Source of the DNA: a bacterium 210820-DFI.6.37
GTDB taxonomy: Bacteria > Bacillota > Clostridia > Peptostreptococcales > Anaerovoracaceae
Reading direction: 5' to 3'
DNA length: 64,000 nucleotides
Assembly: GCA_020558355.1 (NCBI GenBank)
Contig: JAJCKG010000011.1
Coordinates: 60,572 to 124,571, forward strand
Part shown: positions 51,276 to 60,041 of the stretch, piece by piece
How positions within the stretch are numbered: the stretch's first letter is position 1
How the letters are laid out: each line of letters starts with the position of its first letter
Program-made: the position numbers and the translations under genes
Notes under the pieces: model-generated
Database searches by the model: none
What the model saw: only the letters and a program-made list of their open reading frames with translations
Told to the model about the DNA's origin: nothing

Positions 51276-52211
51276 TTATTTTCTGGCTTTTCTTGCTTCG
51301 TTGATCAGATACATGATGTCCTGAGTGATAGCGGCTCCGGCAATGGAAGTAATGTTGCTCGGATCCTTGTCCGGCAGTACTTCTACCATATCCGCTCCAA
51401 CAACGTTGATTCCCTTCAGGCCCTGCAGTACCTTTCTTACTGTGTCAGTGGAAGGTCCGCCGATTACCGGAGTTCCTGTTCCAGGAGCAGCGGATGGATC
51501 CAGAGCGTCGATGTCGAAGGTCAGGTAAACTGGGTTGTCTCCTACGATTTCCTTAACCTTTGCGGCCAGCTCTGCCGGAGTGTATTCCAGAGCTTCCATG
51601 GACTTGATGATGTTGTATCCGCATTCTGTGAACTCAGTTCTGCAGTATAACTGTACGGACTTGGAAGGGTCGATGCAGCCTTCTTCCTGCAGGTCATAAG
51701 CAAAGTTAGCGTGGGAAAGGTTCTTCTTTCCTTCTGGTGTGCACTGGCTTGGGGAGCTGTCCTGGTGAGAGTCGAAGTGGATCAGGGACAGTTTGCCGAA
51801 TTTTTCCGCGCACGCTCTAACCGGACCGTAAGGAATCGTGTGGTCTCCGCCGATGGTCATTGGAGAAGCGCCCGCGTCCAGAACCTTTTTAACAGTTTCA
51901 TAAGTGTCCTTTACCATGAAGTCAGTCGCGTACGCGCCTACCCAGTAGCCTACATCACCGTAGTCGATAACTTTCGCTTCATCTCCAAGATAGTAGTCCC
52001 ATGGATATTTGAAGCAGCAAGCGATGAGAGACTGTTCTCTTACAGCTCTCGGAGCGAATCTCGCGCCCGGTCTGAAAGTTACAGCGCTGTCAAACGGTAC
52101 GCCTAATACAACGATATCCGCGCCTTCTACGTCCTGTGTGATTTCGCAGTGGTTCCAGCTTGGAATCCCCGCGTAATGTAAATGTTCCTGTACTTTATAT
52201 TCCTTTTCCAT
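51276..52211 (-). CDS. Ureohydrolase (agmatinase family), BCCT-linked
   Basis: A 311-residue enzyme with H124 (GGDHT), H145-F-D147-S-H149-Q-D151 (HFDSHQD where DAHxD is usual) and FDIDALDPSAAPGTGTP. All metal ligands are kept; the Ala to Ser change in the DAH motif is uncommon. It hydrolyses a guanidino compound to urea and an amine. RBS AGGAGGG. It follows the second BCCT gene by 90 bp and shares its sigma-54 promoter. It is shorter and more canonical than the module 1 enzyme, so the two modules may handle different substrates. Confidence 0.9.
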   Translation of the reverse strand: MEKEYKVQEHLHYAGIPSWNHCEITQDVEGADIVVLGVPFDSAVTFRPGARFAPRAVREQSLIACCFKYPWDYYLGDEAKVIDYGDVGYWVGAYATDFMVKDTYETVKKVLDAGASPMTIGGDHTIPYGPVRACAEKFGKLSLIHFDSHQDSSPSQCTPEGKKNLSHANFAYDLQEEGCIDPSKSVQLYCRTEFTECGYNIIKSMEALEYTPAELAAKVKEIVGDNPVYLTFDIDALDPSAAPGTGTPVIGGPSTDTVRKVLQGLKGINVVGADMVEVLPDKDPSNITSIAGAAITQDIMYLINEARKARK

Positions 52212-52301
52212 TATTGTACCCTCCTAATAATGTAAGATTAAATTGGTGTATTAACTTTTAACAATCAGAGCCTGATTGCTTTAAACGATTAATTTTAAAC
52301 G

Positions 52302-53825
52302 TTATTTCACGTCCTGCTTGAACCATTTGAACAGCCCTACCAGCATTCCGATAATAACAAACAGGAATGGGATGGACAGAATGATGCAAAGTGTCTTGAT
52401 CGCGGAGAATTCCGCTCCTGTAAACATCAGAGCCATCGGGATCAGCGCCAGCACGATACACCACATAAGTCTGAACTTGGTGCTCGGATTTCCGTTTTCA
52501 TCAAGGGACTTACTTGCGGATGTAGCGATTGCCAGTGACGCGGAGTCCAGGGATGTTGCCAGGAAGCCCAAAGTAACCAGTCCAAATACCAGCGGCAGAA
52601 TGATCTGTCCCAGAGGAAGTGTTCCCAGAAGATCCATCAGACCCGACTGCATATTTTCCGCCTTGGAAAGTTCAAACTGTCCGGTAAGCTCCGCATTAAG
52701 ACCAAATCCTCCATTGATTCCGAACATGATCCATGTTCCAACACTGATACCGCCCAGGCAGCTGAGGATTACCTGACGAATGGTTCTTCCCTTTGAAATC
52801 TTTGTAATAAAGATACCCATAAGAGCCGCGTAGTTGAATGCCAGTGTAAAGAGGAAAATTGTGTTGATTTCAGGGAAGCCGCTGTTGCCGATTGGGTCAG
52901 TAAACAGGCTCATGTCAACATAGTTGCTCAGCATCTTTCCGCAGCTGTATGTGAAGTTCTTTACGATGAACTTAGTCGGCCCAAAGATGAAGATAAACGC
53001 CATCAGGATAATAGCCAGATACATCGTCATGTCGCTGAGCCGCTTCATTCCCTTGTTTACACCAACAAAGGATGTAATTGAGAATACTACCGCAACGATG
53101 AGAAGCACGATTACGTTTACTGTAAAGTTTGCTTCTACGCCAAAGATTTTGGAAATCGCCGCGCTGATAATTGGAACGCCAACGCCCATAGATACAACGC
53201 CAACACCGCCGATTACACTCAGTACTGTCAAAGCGTCGATGATTCTGCCCAGTATCTTCTTATACTTGAAGTCGCCCATCATTGCTTCGCAGATCGCGCT
53301 AACTCTCAAATGCGGCACCTTCTTAACATAGAAGCCGTAAGCCATGCAGATGGCAATGAGCACGAAGACTACCTGAACGGCGAATCCCCAGTGGAAGAAA
53401 GCGTATGCCAGCGAGTATTCCGCCGCTTCCTGTGAATAAGGCTCGATGCTGAATGCCGGATCCGCCAGGTAGAACGACCATTCTACAAAGGAATAGTAAA
53501 CAGCCGTAGCGGCCAGCGCCGCGCACATCATCATCGCAATGTAACTGAACATTGAGTACTCCGGTTCTCCTTCGCCCAGCTTGATATTACCGTACTTACT
53601 GAATGCCAGATAAAGGCAGATAAACAGTCCGATAAATACAAACCAGAGGATCGGTACACCGAAGATTGCTGTGGCATAGTCGAATACTGTACTTACTACA
53701 TTCAGCGTCGCATCGGGCTTCGCGATGAGCACGATTACAAACGCGAAGATCAGTACAATGCATACGATCGATATAGGTTTATCGATCGCCGCTTTGCGAC
53801 CAGCCTTGTCTCCTAATCTTTCCAT
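52302..53825 (-). CDS. BCCT-family transporter, divergent (copy 2)
   Basis: A 507-residue paralogue of the carrier at 17527, similar along its length. It has the same features: DKPISIVCIVLI start, GEPEYSMFSYIAMMMCAALAAT in place of the GMGIG region, FFHWGFAVQVVF in TM4, and a tryptophan-free TM8 segment FLFTLAFNYAALMG before ITKISKGRTIRQ. The substrate is probably imported for the ureohydrolase encoded downstream. Start 53825 with GGAGGT. Confidence 0.92.
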   Translation of the reverse strand: MERLGDKAGRKAAIDKPISIVCIVLIFAFVIVLIAKPDATLNVVSTVFDYATAIFGVPILWFVFIGLFICLYLAFSKYGNIKLGEGEPEYSMFSYIAMMMCAALAATAVYYSFVEWSFYLADPAFSIEPYSQEAAEYSLAYAFFHWGFAVQVVFVLIAICMAYGFYVKKVPHLRVSAICEAMMGDFKYKKILGRIIDALTVLSVIGGVGVVSMGVGVPIISAAISKIFGVEANFTVNVIVLLIVAVVFSITSFVGVNKGMKRLSDMTMYLAIILMAFIFIFGPTKFIVKNFTYSCGKMLSNYVDMSLFTDPIGNSGFPEINTIFLFTLAFNYAALMGIFITKISKGRTIRQVILSCLGGISVGTWIMFGINGGFGLNAELTGQFELSKAENMQSGLMDLLGTLPLGQIILPLVFGLVTLGFLATSLDSASLAIATSASKSLDENGNPSTKFRLMWCIVLALIPMALMFTGAEFSAIKTLCIILSIPFLFVIIGMLVGLFKWFKQDVK

Positions 53826-53881
53826 AGATTACCTCCATAATGTGAATCATTAAAAATTAACTATTTCACTTTTTTATAATC

Positions 53882-53897
53882 GCAAGAAGCGTGCCAA
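53882..53897 (-). promoter_or_regulatory. Sigma-54 (-24/-12) promoter of BCCT-ureohydrolase operon 2
   Basis: On the minus strand TTGGCACG, four bases, CTTGC: a full match to TGGCACG-N4-TTGC (GTGCCA at 53891-53896, GCAA at 53882-53885 on the plus strand), about 57 bp upstream of the BCCT start codon. Confidence 0.93.
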
Positions 53898-53950
53898 CCT
53901 TAAATCCGCTATTTTTCAACGATTTTCGATTGTCTTCGACCCGCTCCCGT

Positions 53951-54052
53951 ATTCACCTGTGAATGAAGAAGTCCGAATAATCATTTACATCCAGCGGTTT
54001 TTCGGCGCTCGCAGAGTGTATTCATCTTCGAATGTGCCATTCTCCAGTGAAT
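53951..54052. promoter_or_regulatory. Three 14-bp palindromes, probable enhancer (UAS) sites
   Basis: ATTCACCTGTGAAT (53951-53964), ATTCATCTTCGAAT (54020-54033) and ATTCTCCAGTGAAT (54039-54052) all fit ATTC-N6-GAAT. They lie about 55-160 bp upstream of the -24 element, where enhancer-binding proteins usually bind. The rest of the 53826-54133 gap holds no gene. Confidence 0.8.
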
Positions 54053-54133
54053 ACATTTTGTGTTTTTTGGCTGTTCTTTTTTTAATTTTACAGAAAAATA
54101 TTTATTTTTTGCGGCAGGTTATTGATGAACCGC

Positions 54134-54187
54134 TTGACAATATCGACACTCGATATTATAATAAAGAAAAATATCGATATTCGATAT
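54134..54187 (+). promoter_or_regulatory. PadR promoter with two identical-arm operators
   Basis: TTGACA (54134-54139), 17 bp, TATAAT (54157-54162) is a perfect promoter. The spacer is the palindrome ATATCGA-CAC-TCGATAT (54140-54156), and a second copy with a TAT centre lies at 54171-54187 just before the RBS. Autorepression by PadR is strongly suggested. Confidence 0.88.
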
Positions 54188-54198
54188 AAGGAGATCCT

Positions 54199-54513
54199 AT
54201 GTCTAAAAAAGCTTTTGAAACATTGACGGAAACCATGTTTTACGTCCTTATGTCCTTTAACAGACGAGATATGTGCGGCACTGAAATTGCCAGCTATGTA
54301 AACGCTCTCACCCGCGGACGGGTCCGCATGGGGCCGGGAACCCTTTACACGATTCTCTCCAATTTTCAAAAGGAGGGCCTTGTTGAAAAGACAAGCTCCC
54401 AGGGCAGAAAGATCACTTACACTATTACAAACAAAGGCCGCACAGTCTATGAAAATGAAGTTGCCCGGCTAAAGCAATGCCTGGCTGACGCAGAAAGTGA
54501 GGCCCAATTATGA
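54199..54513 (+). CDS. PadR-family transcriptional regulator
   Basis: A 104-residue winged-helix protein (FYVLMSFNRRDMCGTEIASYV, GPGTLYTILSNFQKEGLVEK, ITYTITNKGRTVYENEV), the short PadR form. RBS AAGGAG. Its stop overlaps the start of the DUF2812 gene by 4 bp. PadR/DUF2812 pairs are common in Firmicutes and act in stress or membrane responses. Confidence 0.92.
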   Translation: MSKKAFETLTETMFYVLMSFNRRDMCGTEIASYVNALTRGRVRMGPGTLYTILSNFQKEGLVEKTSSQGRKITYTITNKGRTVYENEVARLKQCLADAESEAQL

Positions 54514-55682
54514 AAACCACCGTTACTCGGTTTATTCCTTTTCTTATACATGAATTTGAACAGATGGAAAGCTGGCTCTGCCACATGGCCTCGCGGGGTT
54601 TCTTTCTGGAGTCCGCTTTCTGGCTCTGGGGTACATTTGAGAAAGGTTCTCCCCGCGACAGAAAATACCGGGTTATTCCGAAGGCTTTCGGCTCTGCGGG
54701 CACAGAAGAAAAAGAGATTTATGCCGCTTCCGGCTGGCATTATGTCTGCGCCAAAGGCGATGTGAATATTTTTTATACGGATAACAAAACCGCTCCTGAG
54801 ATCTTTACAGACAGCAGCACCTTCAAATCCCACCTGAAGCGGTATGTCTGGCTGTCGCTTCTGCTGCTTGCGGTGATACTATTTTGGACCTTTAAAATTG
54901 TCCAGGGAATTATGTCTCTGCAAGACGTGATCAATGGGCCTGTTACGTTTCTCATTGAAACCGGGGCGCTGGCCGCGACTTTTTTTATACTTCTGATTAT
55001 CGCGGCCCTTGTGTCTGTGTTACGCTATTTTTTCAAGACCATTTTCATCATTTACAGAAGCGCCCGCGGAAAAGAACTCCGTCACAACATGCCCTATAAA
55101 AATACTGCGCTGCGCAACAGGCTGGAGCTTTTCTCTATCCTGATCCTTGCCGCGGGTCTTGTCGCCGGGATCCTGGTAAGTCATAATTTGCCCTATACAG
55201 TGATAAGCGCCGATAAAACCCTGGCTTTCCGCAGCGGCCGCCCTGTCATGCTGAAAGAGATTGACCCGGAAAGCTGGAAAAAGGTACAGCGCTGCATCGA
55301 CTCGGAAGCTTGGAGCGAATCGGTCGATTACAGCGCCGATGAATATTCTGACGCGTTATTTAAAAAGATTGTCAATATCTGTACCGATGCAGATGATACG
55401 ATTTTCCGCTCTGATTATTATGAAGCCCGTCACGAAAAAATTGCCGCGCAGTTTGTGAAAGAAAATCTTTCCTATTATGTGAAACAGGGAAATACCATAT
55501 GCGATCTGAAAAAATTCCGGCCCGCGGAAACCACCGGCCTTGATTATGCCGGATACTGGGAAGAAGATGATGGATACCAGCACTTATGCCTGAGGGTTGG
55601 AACAAAAATTGAAACGGTATCTTACTCAGGATCGGAAAAACTGCTGGAGCATCTGGAAGTTTTTACCGATGATATTATTTAA
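54510..55682 (+). CDS. DUF2812 membrane protein
   Basis: A 390-residue protein. The N-terminal DUF2812 region (about 1-110; FEQMESWLCHMASRGFFLES, RKYRVIP) is followed by membrane helices around 112-132, 145-175 and 205-225, and by a C-terminal extracellular or cytoplasmic domain of unknown fold. Translationally coupled to padR (ATGA). Function unknown; expression is presumably derepressed when PadR senses its ligand. Confidence 0.85.
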   Translation: MKTTVTRFIPFLIHEFEQMESWLCHMASRGFFLESAFWLWGTFEKGSPRDRKYRVIPKAFGSAGTEEKEIYAASGWHYVCAKGDVNIFYTDNKTAPEIFTDSSTFKSHLKRYVWLSLLLLAVILFWTFKIVQGIMSLQDVINGPVTFLIETGALAATFFILLIIAALVSVLRYFFKTIFIIYRSARGKELRHNMPYKNTALRNRLELFSILILAAGLVAGILVSHNLPYTVISADKTLAFRSGRPVMLKEIDPESWKKVQRCIDSEAWSESVDYSADEYSDALFKKIVNICTDADDTIFRSDYYEARHEKIAAQFVKENLSYYVKQGNTICDLKKFRPAETTGLDYAGYWEEDDGYQHLCLRVGTKIETVSYSGSEKLLEHLEVFTDDII

Positions 55683-55690
55683 AAGTATAG

Positions 55691-55730
55691 GAAAACCCCT
55701 GATTCCACGGCTTTGGAATCAGGGGTTTTC
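55691..55730. terminator. Bidirectional terminator
   Basis: A 17-bp perfect stem (55691-55707 with 55714-55730) carrying AAAA and TTTT at its ends, between the DUF2812 gene and the convergent NhaC gene. Confidence 0.88.
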
Positions 55731-55770
55731 CATTACAGATTTCAGGATTTACTTCAGGGAAACGCGTCCG

Positions 55771-57183
55771 CTACGCCATTGCAAATCCGGCGACAATATA
55801 TCCGACGAAGGTAATGGCCGTAACAATCCCGATATACGGCAGCTGAGCGACCGCGTAGTCTACGTTATTAATTCTACAGGCGGAAGCGGACAGCAGCGTT
55901 ACATCGGAATAGAAACAGGCCTGCGCGCCAAAGCAGGCAGCGGAAATGATGGCGCCCAGCGTAAGCGGAATGCTCGCGCCGCTTGAAACGGCCAGCGGCA
56001 GGATGATGGGAGTACATACCGCAGGCACGCTCCAGATGTTTCCTGTGGCAAAGCATACAAGGCCGATCAGAATAAAGGCGATTGCCGGAAGCCAATGCGC
56101 ACTCATATACGGTCCCGCGACATCGATCAGATAATCAGGCAGGCCAATCAGGTTGATGGACTCTCGGTAGAACAGGGATACCACCAGCACAACGGCAATA
56201 AACAGCATATCCTCAAGGCCTTTATAGCAGGCGTCACAGAATTTCCCCAGACTCATGATCCTCGTTGGAACGAACAGAACAAAGCAGGAGAAAATACCGC
56301 AGGCTACGCCGTAGAGAATATCGTCCAGCCATAAGGTGACAGCTATAACTACCAGCATTGGCACAACAAAAGCCCAAAGATGCGGCTTTATTTCTTTTTC
56401 ATCCTTATCCGTTTCATCTGTAATGGCTCCCATTACTTCACCCAGCTCATCGCCCTGATTCTGCATGTTGCTGGATGCCGGCCAGAGCTGTCCTGTTTCC
56501 GCAACCCGCTGATACGCTTTCTTGATGCCGCCCATCTTAGGAACAACGCCCAGGATGACCAGCAGCACAAAGATTACGCACAGAAACGGATAAAAGAAGT
56601 ACGGCATGATGTGATAATAGATGCTCATGGCGCTGTCGCCCACAACGGCAGCTTCCTTCTGTTGTTCAAAGATTCCGGAGAAGAAGACAACCCACGCGGA
56701 AATCGGTATGATCAGACAGACCGGAGCCGATGTTGTATTGATGATATAGCAGAGCATTTCTCTCGGCGTTTTGTGTTCATCCGAAAGATTGAGCACACAG
56801 TTCGCGGTAACCAGGATACTGAGATAGTCATCAATAAAGATTACGATCCCGCACAGCCAGGTCAAAAGCAGCACCTGCTTTTCCGACTTGATATACTTTC
56901 TGGCAAGATCGCCGACTGCCACCGCGCCCTTGGACTGCCGGAGCAGCTGCACAAAGCATCCGAACAGCAGGCAGATAATTACGATGTAGTTGTTGTCCGA
57001 ATCACAGGCGGATTCCAGCAGCGCATCCATCATCGGCATAAAAAAGGCTGCCTTGTAGTAGAAGATGTAGCCCAGCATACCGGATAGTATAATGCTGAGG
57101 ATACACTTCTTTGTTACCAGCGCGAACACCAGAAAACTCAGTGCCGGGATCAGGGTAATAATCCCTAAGTTCGTACCTTCCAT
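55771..57183 (-). CDS. Na+/H+ antiporter NhaC family protein
   Basis: A 470-residue membrane carrier with about 11-12 hydrophobic segments: WLCGIVIFIDDYLSILVTANC, SAPVCLIIPISAWVVFF and GASIPLTLGAIISAACFGAQ are NhaC-family features. Members exchange Na+ with protons or with organic substrates such as amines or malate/lactate. It lies 63 bp downstream of the second GRE gene in the same operon, so it may transport the GRE substrate or product rather than serve ion balance only. RBS GAGG. Confidence 0.87.
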   Translation of the reverse strand: MEGTNLGIITLIPALSFLVFALVTKKCILSIILSGMLGYIFYYKAAFFMPMMDALLESACDSDNNYIVIICLLFGCFVQLLRQSKGAVAVGDLARKYIKSEKQVLLLTWLCGIVIFIDDYLSILVTANCVLNLSDEHKTPREMLCYIINTTSAPVCLIIPISAWVVFFSGIFEQQKEAAVVGDSAMSIYYHIMPYFFYPFLCVIFVLLVILGVVPKMGGIKKAYQRVAETGQLWPASSNMQNQGDELGEVMGAITDETDKDEKEIKPHLWAFVVPMLVVIAVTLWLDDILYGVACGIFSCFVLFVPTRIMSLGKFCDACYKGLEDMLFIAVVLVVSLFYRESINLIGLPDYLIDVAGPYMSAHWLPAIAFILIGLVCFATGNIWSVPAVCTPIILPLAVSSGASIPLTLGAIISAACFGAQACFYSDVTLLSASACRINNVDYAVAQLPYIGIVTAITFVGYIVAGFAMA

Positions 57184-57246
57184 AAAAATTCCTCTTTCTT
57201 AAATTGATTTTTTGTATTCTCTCCCGTTTCCCCTGTCATACGAATT

Positions 57247-59619
57247 TTATTTTAAGTGCGGCGTTCTGTCGATTATGACATCCTGCGCGCTTTTATCAAG
57301 CTCAGTAAAGTATGCCATATAGCCTGCCACCCGGACCATGAGACCCTTGTAGTGCTCCGGCGTTTCCTGCGCCTTTTTGAGGGTTTCGTTGTCCACCACA
57401 TTAATCTGTATATGCTGTCCGCCATCTTCAAAGTAGGTTTTGATTACGCCTTCGATGATGTCCCTGCCTCTTTCTCCCTGTACGCCCTTCGGGTCGAAGC
57501 GCAGATTGTAAAGCGCGCCTTCATGAAGGTCCGCCGGCGTCATGCTGGCAACGGATTTCACAGTAGCGGTAGGCCCGTTTACGTCTCTGCCCATCATTGG
57601 GGAGGACGCGTCGCAGAAGGGCTCTCCCGCAAGTCTTCCGTCAGGAAGGGCTCCCGTAACCTGCCCGTGAGGGATGTTCATGGTCTGGGAATCGATTCCA
57701 AAGGCGTAGTATCCGCCTCTGGCGTCATGCCACTGCTGAACAGTCTCCGCGATATAATGAGTCATCTCTTTATAGATGCCGTCCACATGGGCCGAGTTGT
57801 TTCCGTATTTTTCCGGCTTGTTTAAAAGAAGCTGGCGAAGCCGTTCCTGTCCCTCAAAGTTGGTATCGCAGGCCTGAATCAGCTGGTCCATGGTCAGATC
57901 CTTATCTTGGAATACACATTTTTCTACGGCCGCAATGGAGTCTGCCAGATTGGCCGCTCCCGTAATATACAGCCCACAGGTGGAATACTTGGCGCCGCCG
58001 TGCTGTACGGATTTTCCGCTTTCCACGCAGCCCTTGGTTACCATGGAAGCGAAAATAACCGGATAGCGATTCATGTGAATGCTCTGCATCAGGTTGTAGC
58101 CGGTCCGGATCAGGCTGTAATGGTGGATGATCTGTTTTTTGAGCGCGTCTTTAAATTCCTCAATATTTTTGAACTCTCTCGGGTCGCCCGTTTCCAGCCC
58201 CATAAGCTTGCCTGTGGCGGGGTCGACCCCGTTGTGCAGGACGAATTCGATCATTTTCCCCATGTTTACATATCCGGCGTCAGGAGATCCGTCAGTTGTT
58301 CCTCCGCCGGGAGCAGGCTGTGTACAGCCTACAATCGTCCAGTCTCTCGCTTCTTCTATGGTGCTGCCTCTGCCCTTTCCAAGACAGATCTTGATGGCGG
58401 CCTCATCACTGAAGAATCCCGGGTTTGCCTGCCCTTCCTGGATCATTTTGCAGCCGAACCGAATCAGGTCTTCCGGTGTTTTCTCCCACACTCTTACCGC
58501 AATAACCGGCTGCTTTACCTGCAGCGCGTCAGCAGCTTCCAGGCAAAGATAGGACAGGTCATTGGTAGCGTCCCGGCCGTCCGGCGTCTGTCCGCCTACC
58601 ACCAGAATCTGCCACATCGGATAGCCCGCAAAAGCGGTAGCGTACCAGCCGTCTCTTACTTCATAGACTTCGCAGGTCTTGAGGTAGAGGCATTCCAGCA
58701 TTTCCAGCGCTTCTTCTCTTGTGATATTCTTTTCATCAATGACATCTTTTCTATAGAACGGCCACATGTACTGGTCAAATCTTCCGAAGCCGCAGGCTGT
58801 GGTGCAGACTTCAATATAAAAGTAGACGTGTACGAACCATACCGCCTGAAGCGCCTGCTGAAAGGTCCTCGGCGGGTTCTCAGGAACAACATCGCAGTTT
58901 TCCGCTATGGTAAGCAGCTCCTGCTTTCTTTTTTCGTCCGTACATTCCGCGGCCTGCCGCCGGGCCTCGTCCGCCATTCTGTGGGCATAAGTGATCAGGC
59001 CCTGGCACTGAATGATACACGCCTTCCAGAAATCTACTTTTGCCTGTTCCTCCATAGTCTGAGGAATGAGATTATCTATATTTCTCTGGCACTCTTCCAT
59101 GTATCCTCTGATCCCGATGGAAAGAATCTTTTCATGATCGCATGTAGTTTCTCCGGAAACGCCGTTCTCAAGGCCGACGCAGATGATGTCATCTTTTTCA
59201 AGCTCCTTGATTTTAGCGGGCATTGCCGTTTCTGACAGATCCTCCATGGATTTGCCTTCCCAGTATTTGAGCGTTTCCAGAATGGTTTCCTTGTCCTGCG
59301 GCGAAATGTAATACGGGTCCTTGCTTCTTGACCCGAATTCGTCAATATCGCTGATATACCAGGAGCTGGACTGAAATTCCGGATGCAGATTGGCGCCCCT
59401 GTAAGCGTTTGTGGCGGTTCCTACGATAAGCTCATCATCCATGATAAGCGTTGTCATGTTCTCCATAATATGATTTACGACTTTCGCTCTGAAAATGGGA
59501 ACGGCTTCGCCAGCAAACTTCTGATACGCCTCTGTCGCCAGAACCAGTCGCTCCGCTGTAATTTGCGGGATCGTATCAAAATACTTTTCCCTCATTCTTG
59601 TAATTCTTTCGTTTAACAT
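57247..59619 (-). CDS. Glycyl radical enzyme, subfamily with GCTQP active site
   Basis: A 790-residue GRE. Thiyl-radical C432 lies in TIVGCTQPAPGGGTTDGS, and the glycyl radical G766 in MVRVAGYMAYF. Other GRE hallmarks are GFGRFDQYMWPFYRKD and HGGAKYSTCG. The GCTQP motif, with Gln where most eliminating GREs have Glu (GCVEP), and the GGG loop set it apart from glycerol dehydratase, choline lyase and hydroxyproline dehydratase, so I assign no substrate. No activase gene is adjacent; the one at 3111 or another outside the window must serve it. I set the start at 59619 (GGGAGGG upstream). It is followed by an NhaC-type carrier. Confidence 0.93.
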   Translation of the reverse strand: MLNERITRMREKYFDTIPQITAERLVLATEAYQKFAGEAVPIFRAKVVNHIMENMTTLIMDDELIVGTATNAYRGANLHPEFQSSSWYISDIDEFGSRSKDPYYISPQDKETILETLKYWEGKSMEDLSETAMPAKIKELEKDDIICVGLENGVSGETTCDHEKILSIGIRGYMEECQRNIDNLIPQTMEEQAKVDFWKACIIQCQGLITYAHRMADEARRQAAECTDEKRKQELLTIAENCDVVPENPPRTFQQALQAVWFVHVYFYIEVCTTACGFGRFDQYMWPFYRKDVIDEKNITREEALEMLECLYLKTCEVYEVRDGWYATAFAGYPMWQILVVGGQTPDGRDATNDLSYLCLEAADALQVKQPVIAVRVWEKTPEDLIRFGCKMIQEGQANPGFFSDEAAIKICLGKGRGSTIEEARDWTIVGCTQPAPGGGTTDGSPDAGYVNMGKMIEFVLHNGVDPATGKLMGLETGDPREFKNIEEFKDALKKQIIHHYSLIRTGYNLMQSIHMNRYPVIFASMVTKGCVESGKSVQHGGAKYSTCGLYITGAANLADSIAAVEKCVFQDKDLTMDQLIQACDTNFEGQERLRQLLLNKPEKYGNNSAHVDGIYKEMTHYIAETVQQWHDARGGYYAFGIDSQTMNIPHGQVTGALPDGRLAGEPFCDASSPMMGRDVNGPTATVKSVASMTPADLHEGALYNLRFDPKGVQGERGRDIIEGVIKTYFEDGGQHIQINVVDNETLKKAQETPEHYKGLMVRVAGYMAYFTELDKSAQDVIIDRTPHLK

Positions 59620-59636
59620 GTTTCCCTCCCATATCG

Positions 59637-59732
59637 GCAAAGAACAAAGTCGGCTTCGCCGATTTATGTTCAGCGGTAGACTTTGTTGATATTTCGGAAA
59701 TATCGAAAACGATATTTCCTACATAATAAAAA
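59637..59732. repeat. 96-bp structured dispersed repeat, copy B
   Basis: Nearly identical to 39377-39471. Dyads: AACAAAGTC (59643-59651) / GACTTTGTT (59679-59687) and GGAAATATCG (59696-59705) / CGATATTTCC (59710-59719). It lies between the leader terminator and the GRE ribosome binding site, again beginning on the minus strand at a terminator T-tract. Confidence 0.9.
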
Positions 59733-59761
59733 GCTACAAAGCGAAATGGTTGCTTTGTAGC
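59728..59761 (-). terminator. Terminator at the end of the GRE leader
   Basis: On the minus strand GCTACAAAGC (59733-59742 complement) pairs perfectly with GCTTTGTAGC, followed by TTTTT. It stands about 110 bp before the GRE start codon, downstream of a promoter, so it must be passed or controlled for GRE expression. Confidence 0.85.
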
Positions 59762-60035
59762 GAATTGTCTGTTGCTTAGTGTATTGTTACTGATATAGAA
59801 AAGCTTTTCTTTTTAAATTTACGGCTTTTTTCGGTTATCAGATAGCACTCCACTAAATAAGTGACAGTATGCTACATATTCTGCAACATCCCAGGATCCA
59901 TGCGTCAGACACCTGCACAGCCCTTCGGCAGTCTCACTTTTCGGCAGTCCCCTGTCTGGAGGATGCTCTCTGCTTACTCGTTGAAAACCGCGCCTCTATC
60001 TTTGTTTTGTATGAAGTTTTCTTAAACTTGCACAA
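59762..60035 (-). ncRNA. Candidate structured leader RNA upstream of the second GRE
   Basis: Between the promoter at 60042-60070 and the terminator at 59728-59761 about 270 bases have no reading frame. The RNA shows a hairpin at about 59842-59874 (GTAGCATACTG.../...AGTGCTATC), a CAGACA/TGTCTG pairing, a GCATCC/GGATGT pairing and a duplicated CTGCCGAA. It does not match a riboswitch class I can name. It may be a regulatory leader or an independent small RNA. Confidence 0.5.
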
Positions 60036-60041
60036 TTACTG

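Noticed and set aside
57907..59235. 442-residue open frame on the plus strand
   Set aside because: Antisense shadow of the second GRE, without ribosome binding site or family features. The same holds for the 395-residue frame at 13323-14510 opposite the amidohydrolase.
59890..59915. B12-box-like sequence GTCAGACACCTGC on the plus strand (cobalamin riboswitch)
   Set aside because: The other conserved cobalamin riboswitch elements are missing upstream, no plus-strand gene follows, and the promoter and terminator point to transcription on the minus strand.
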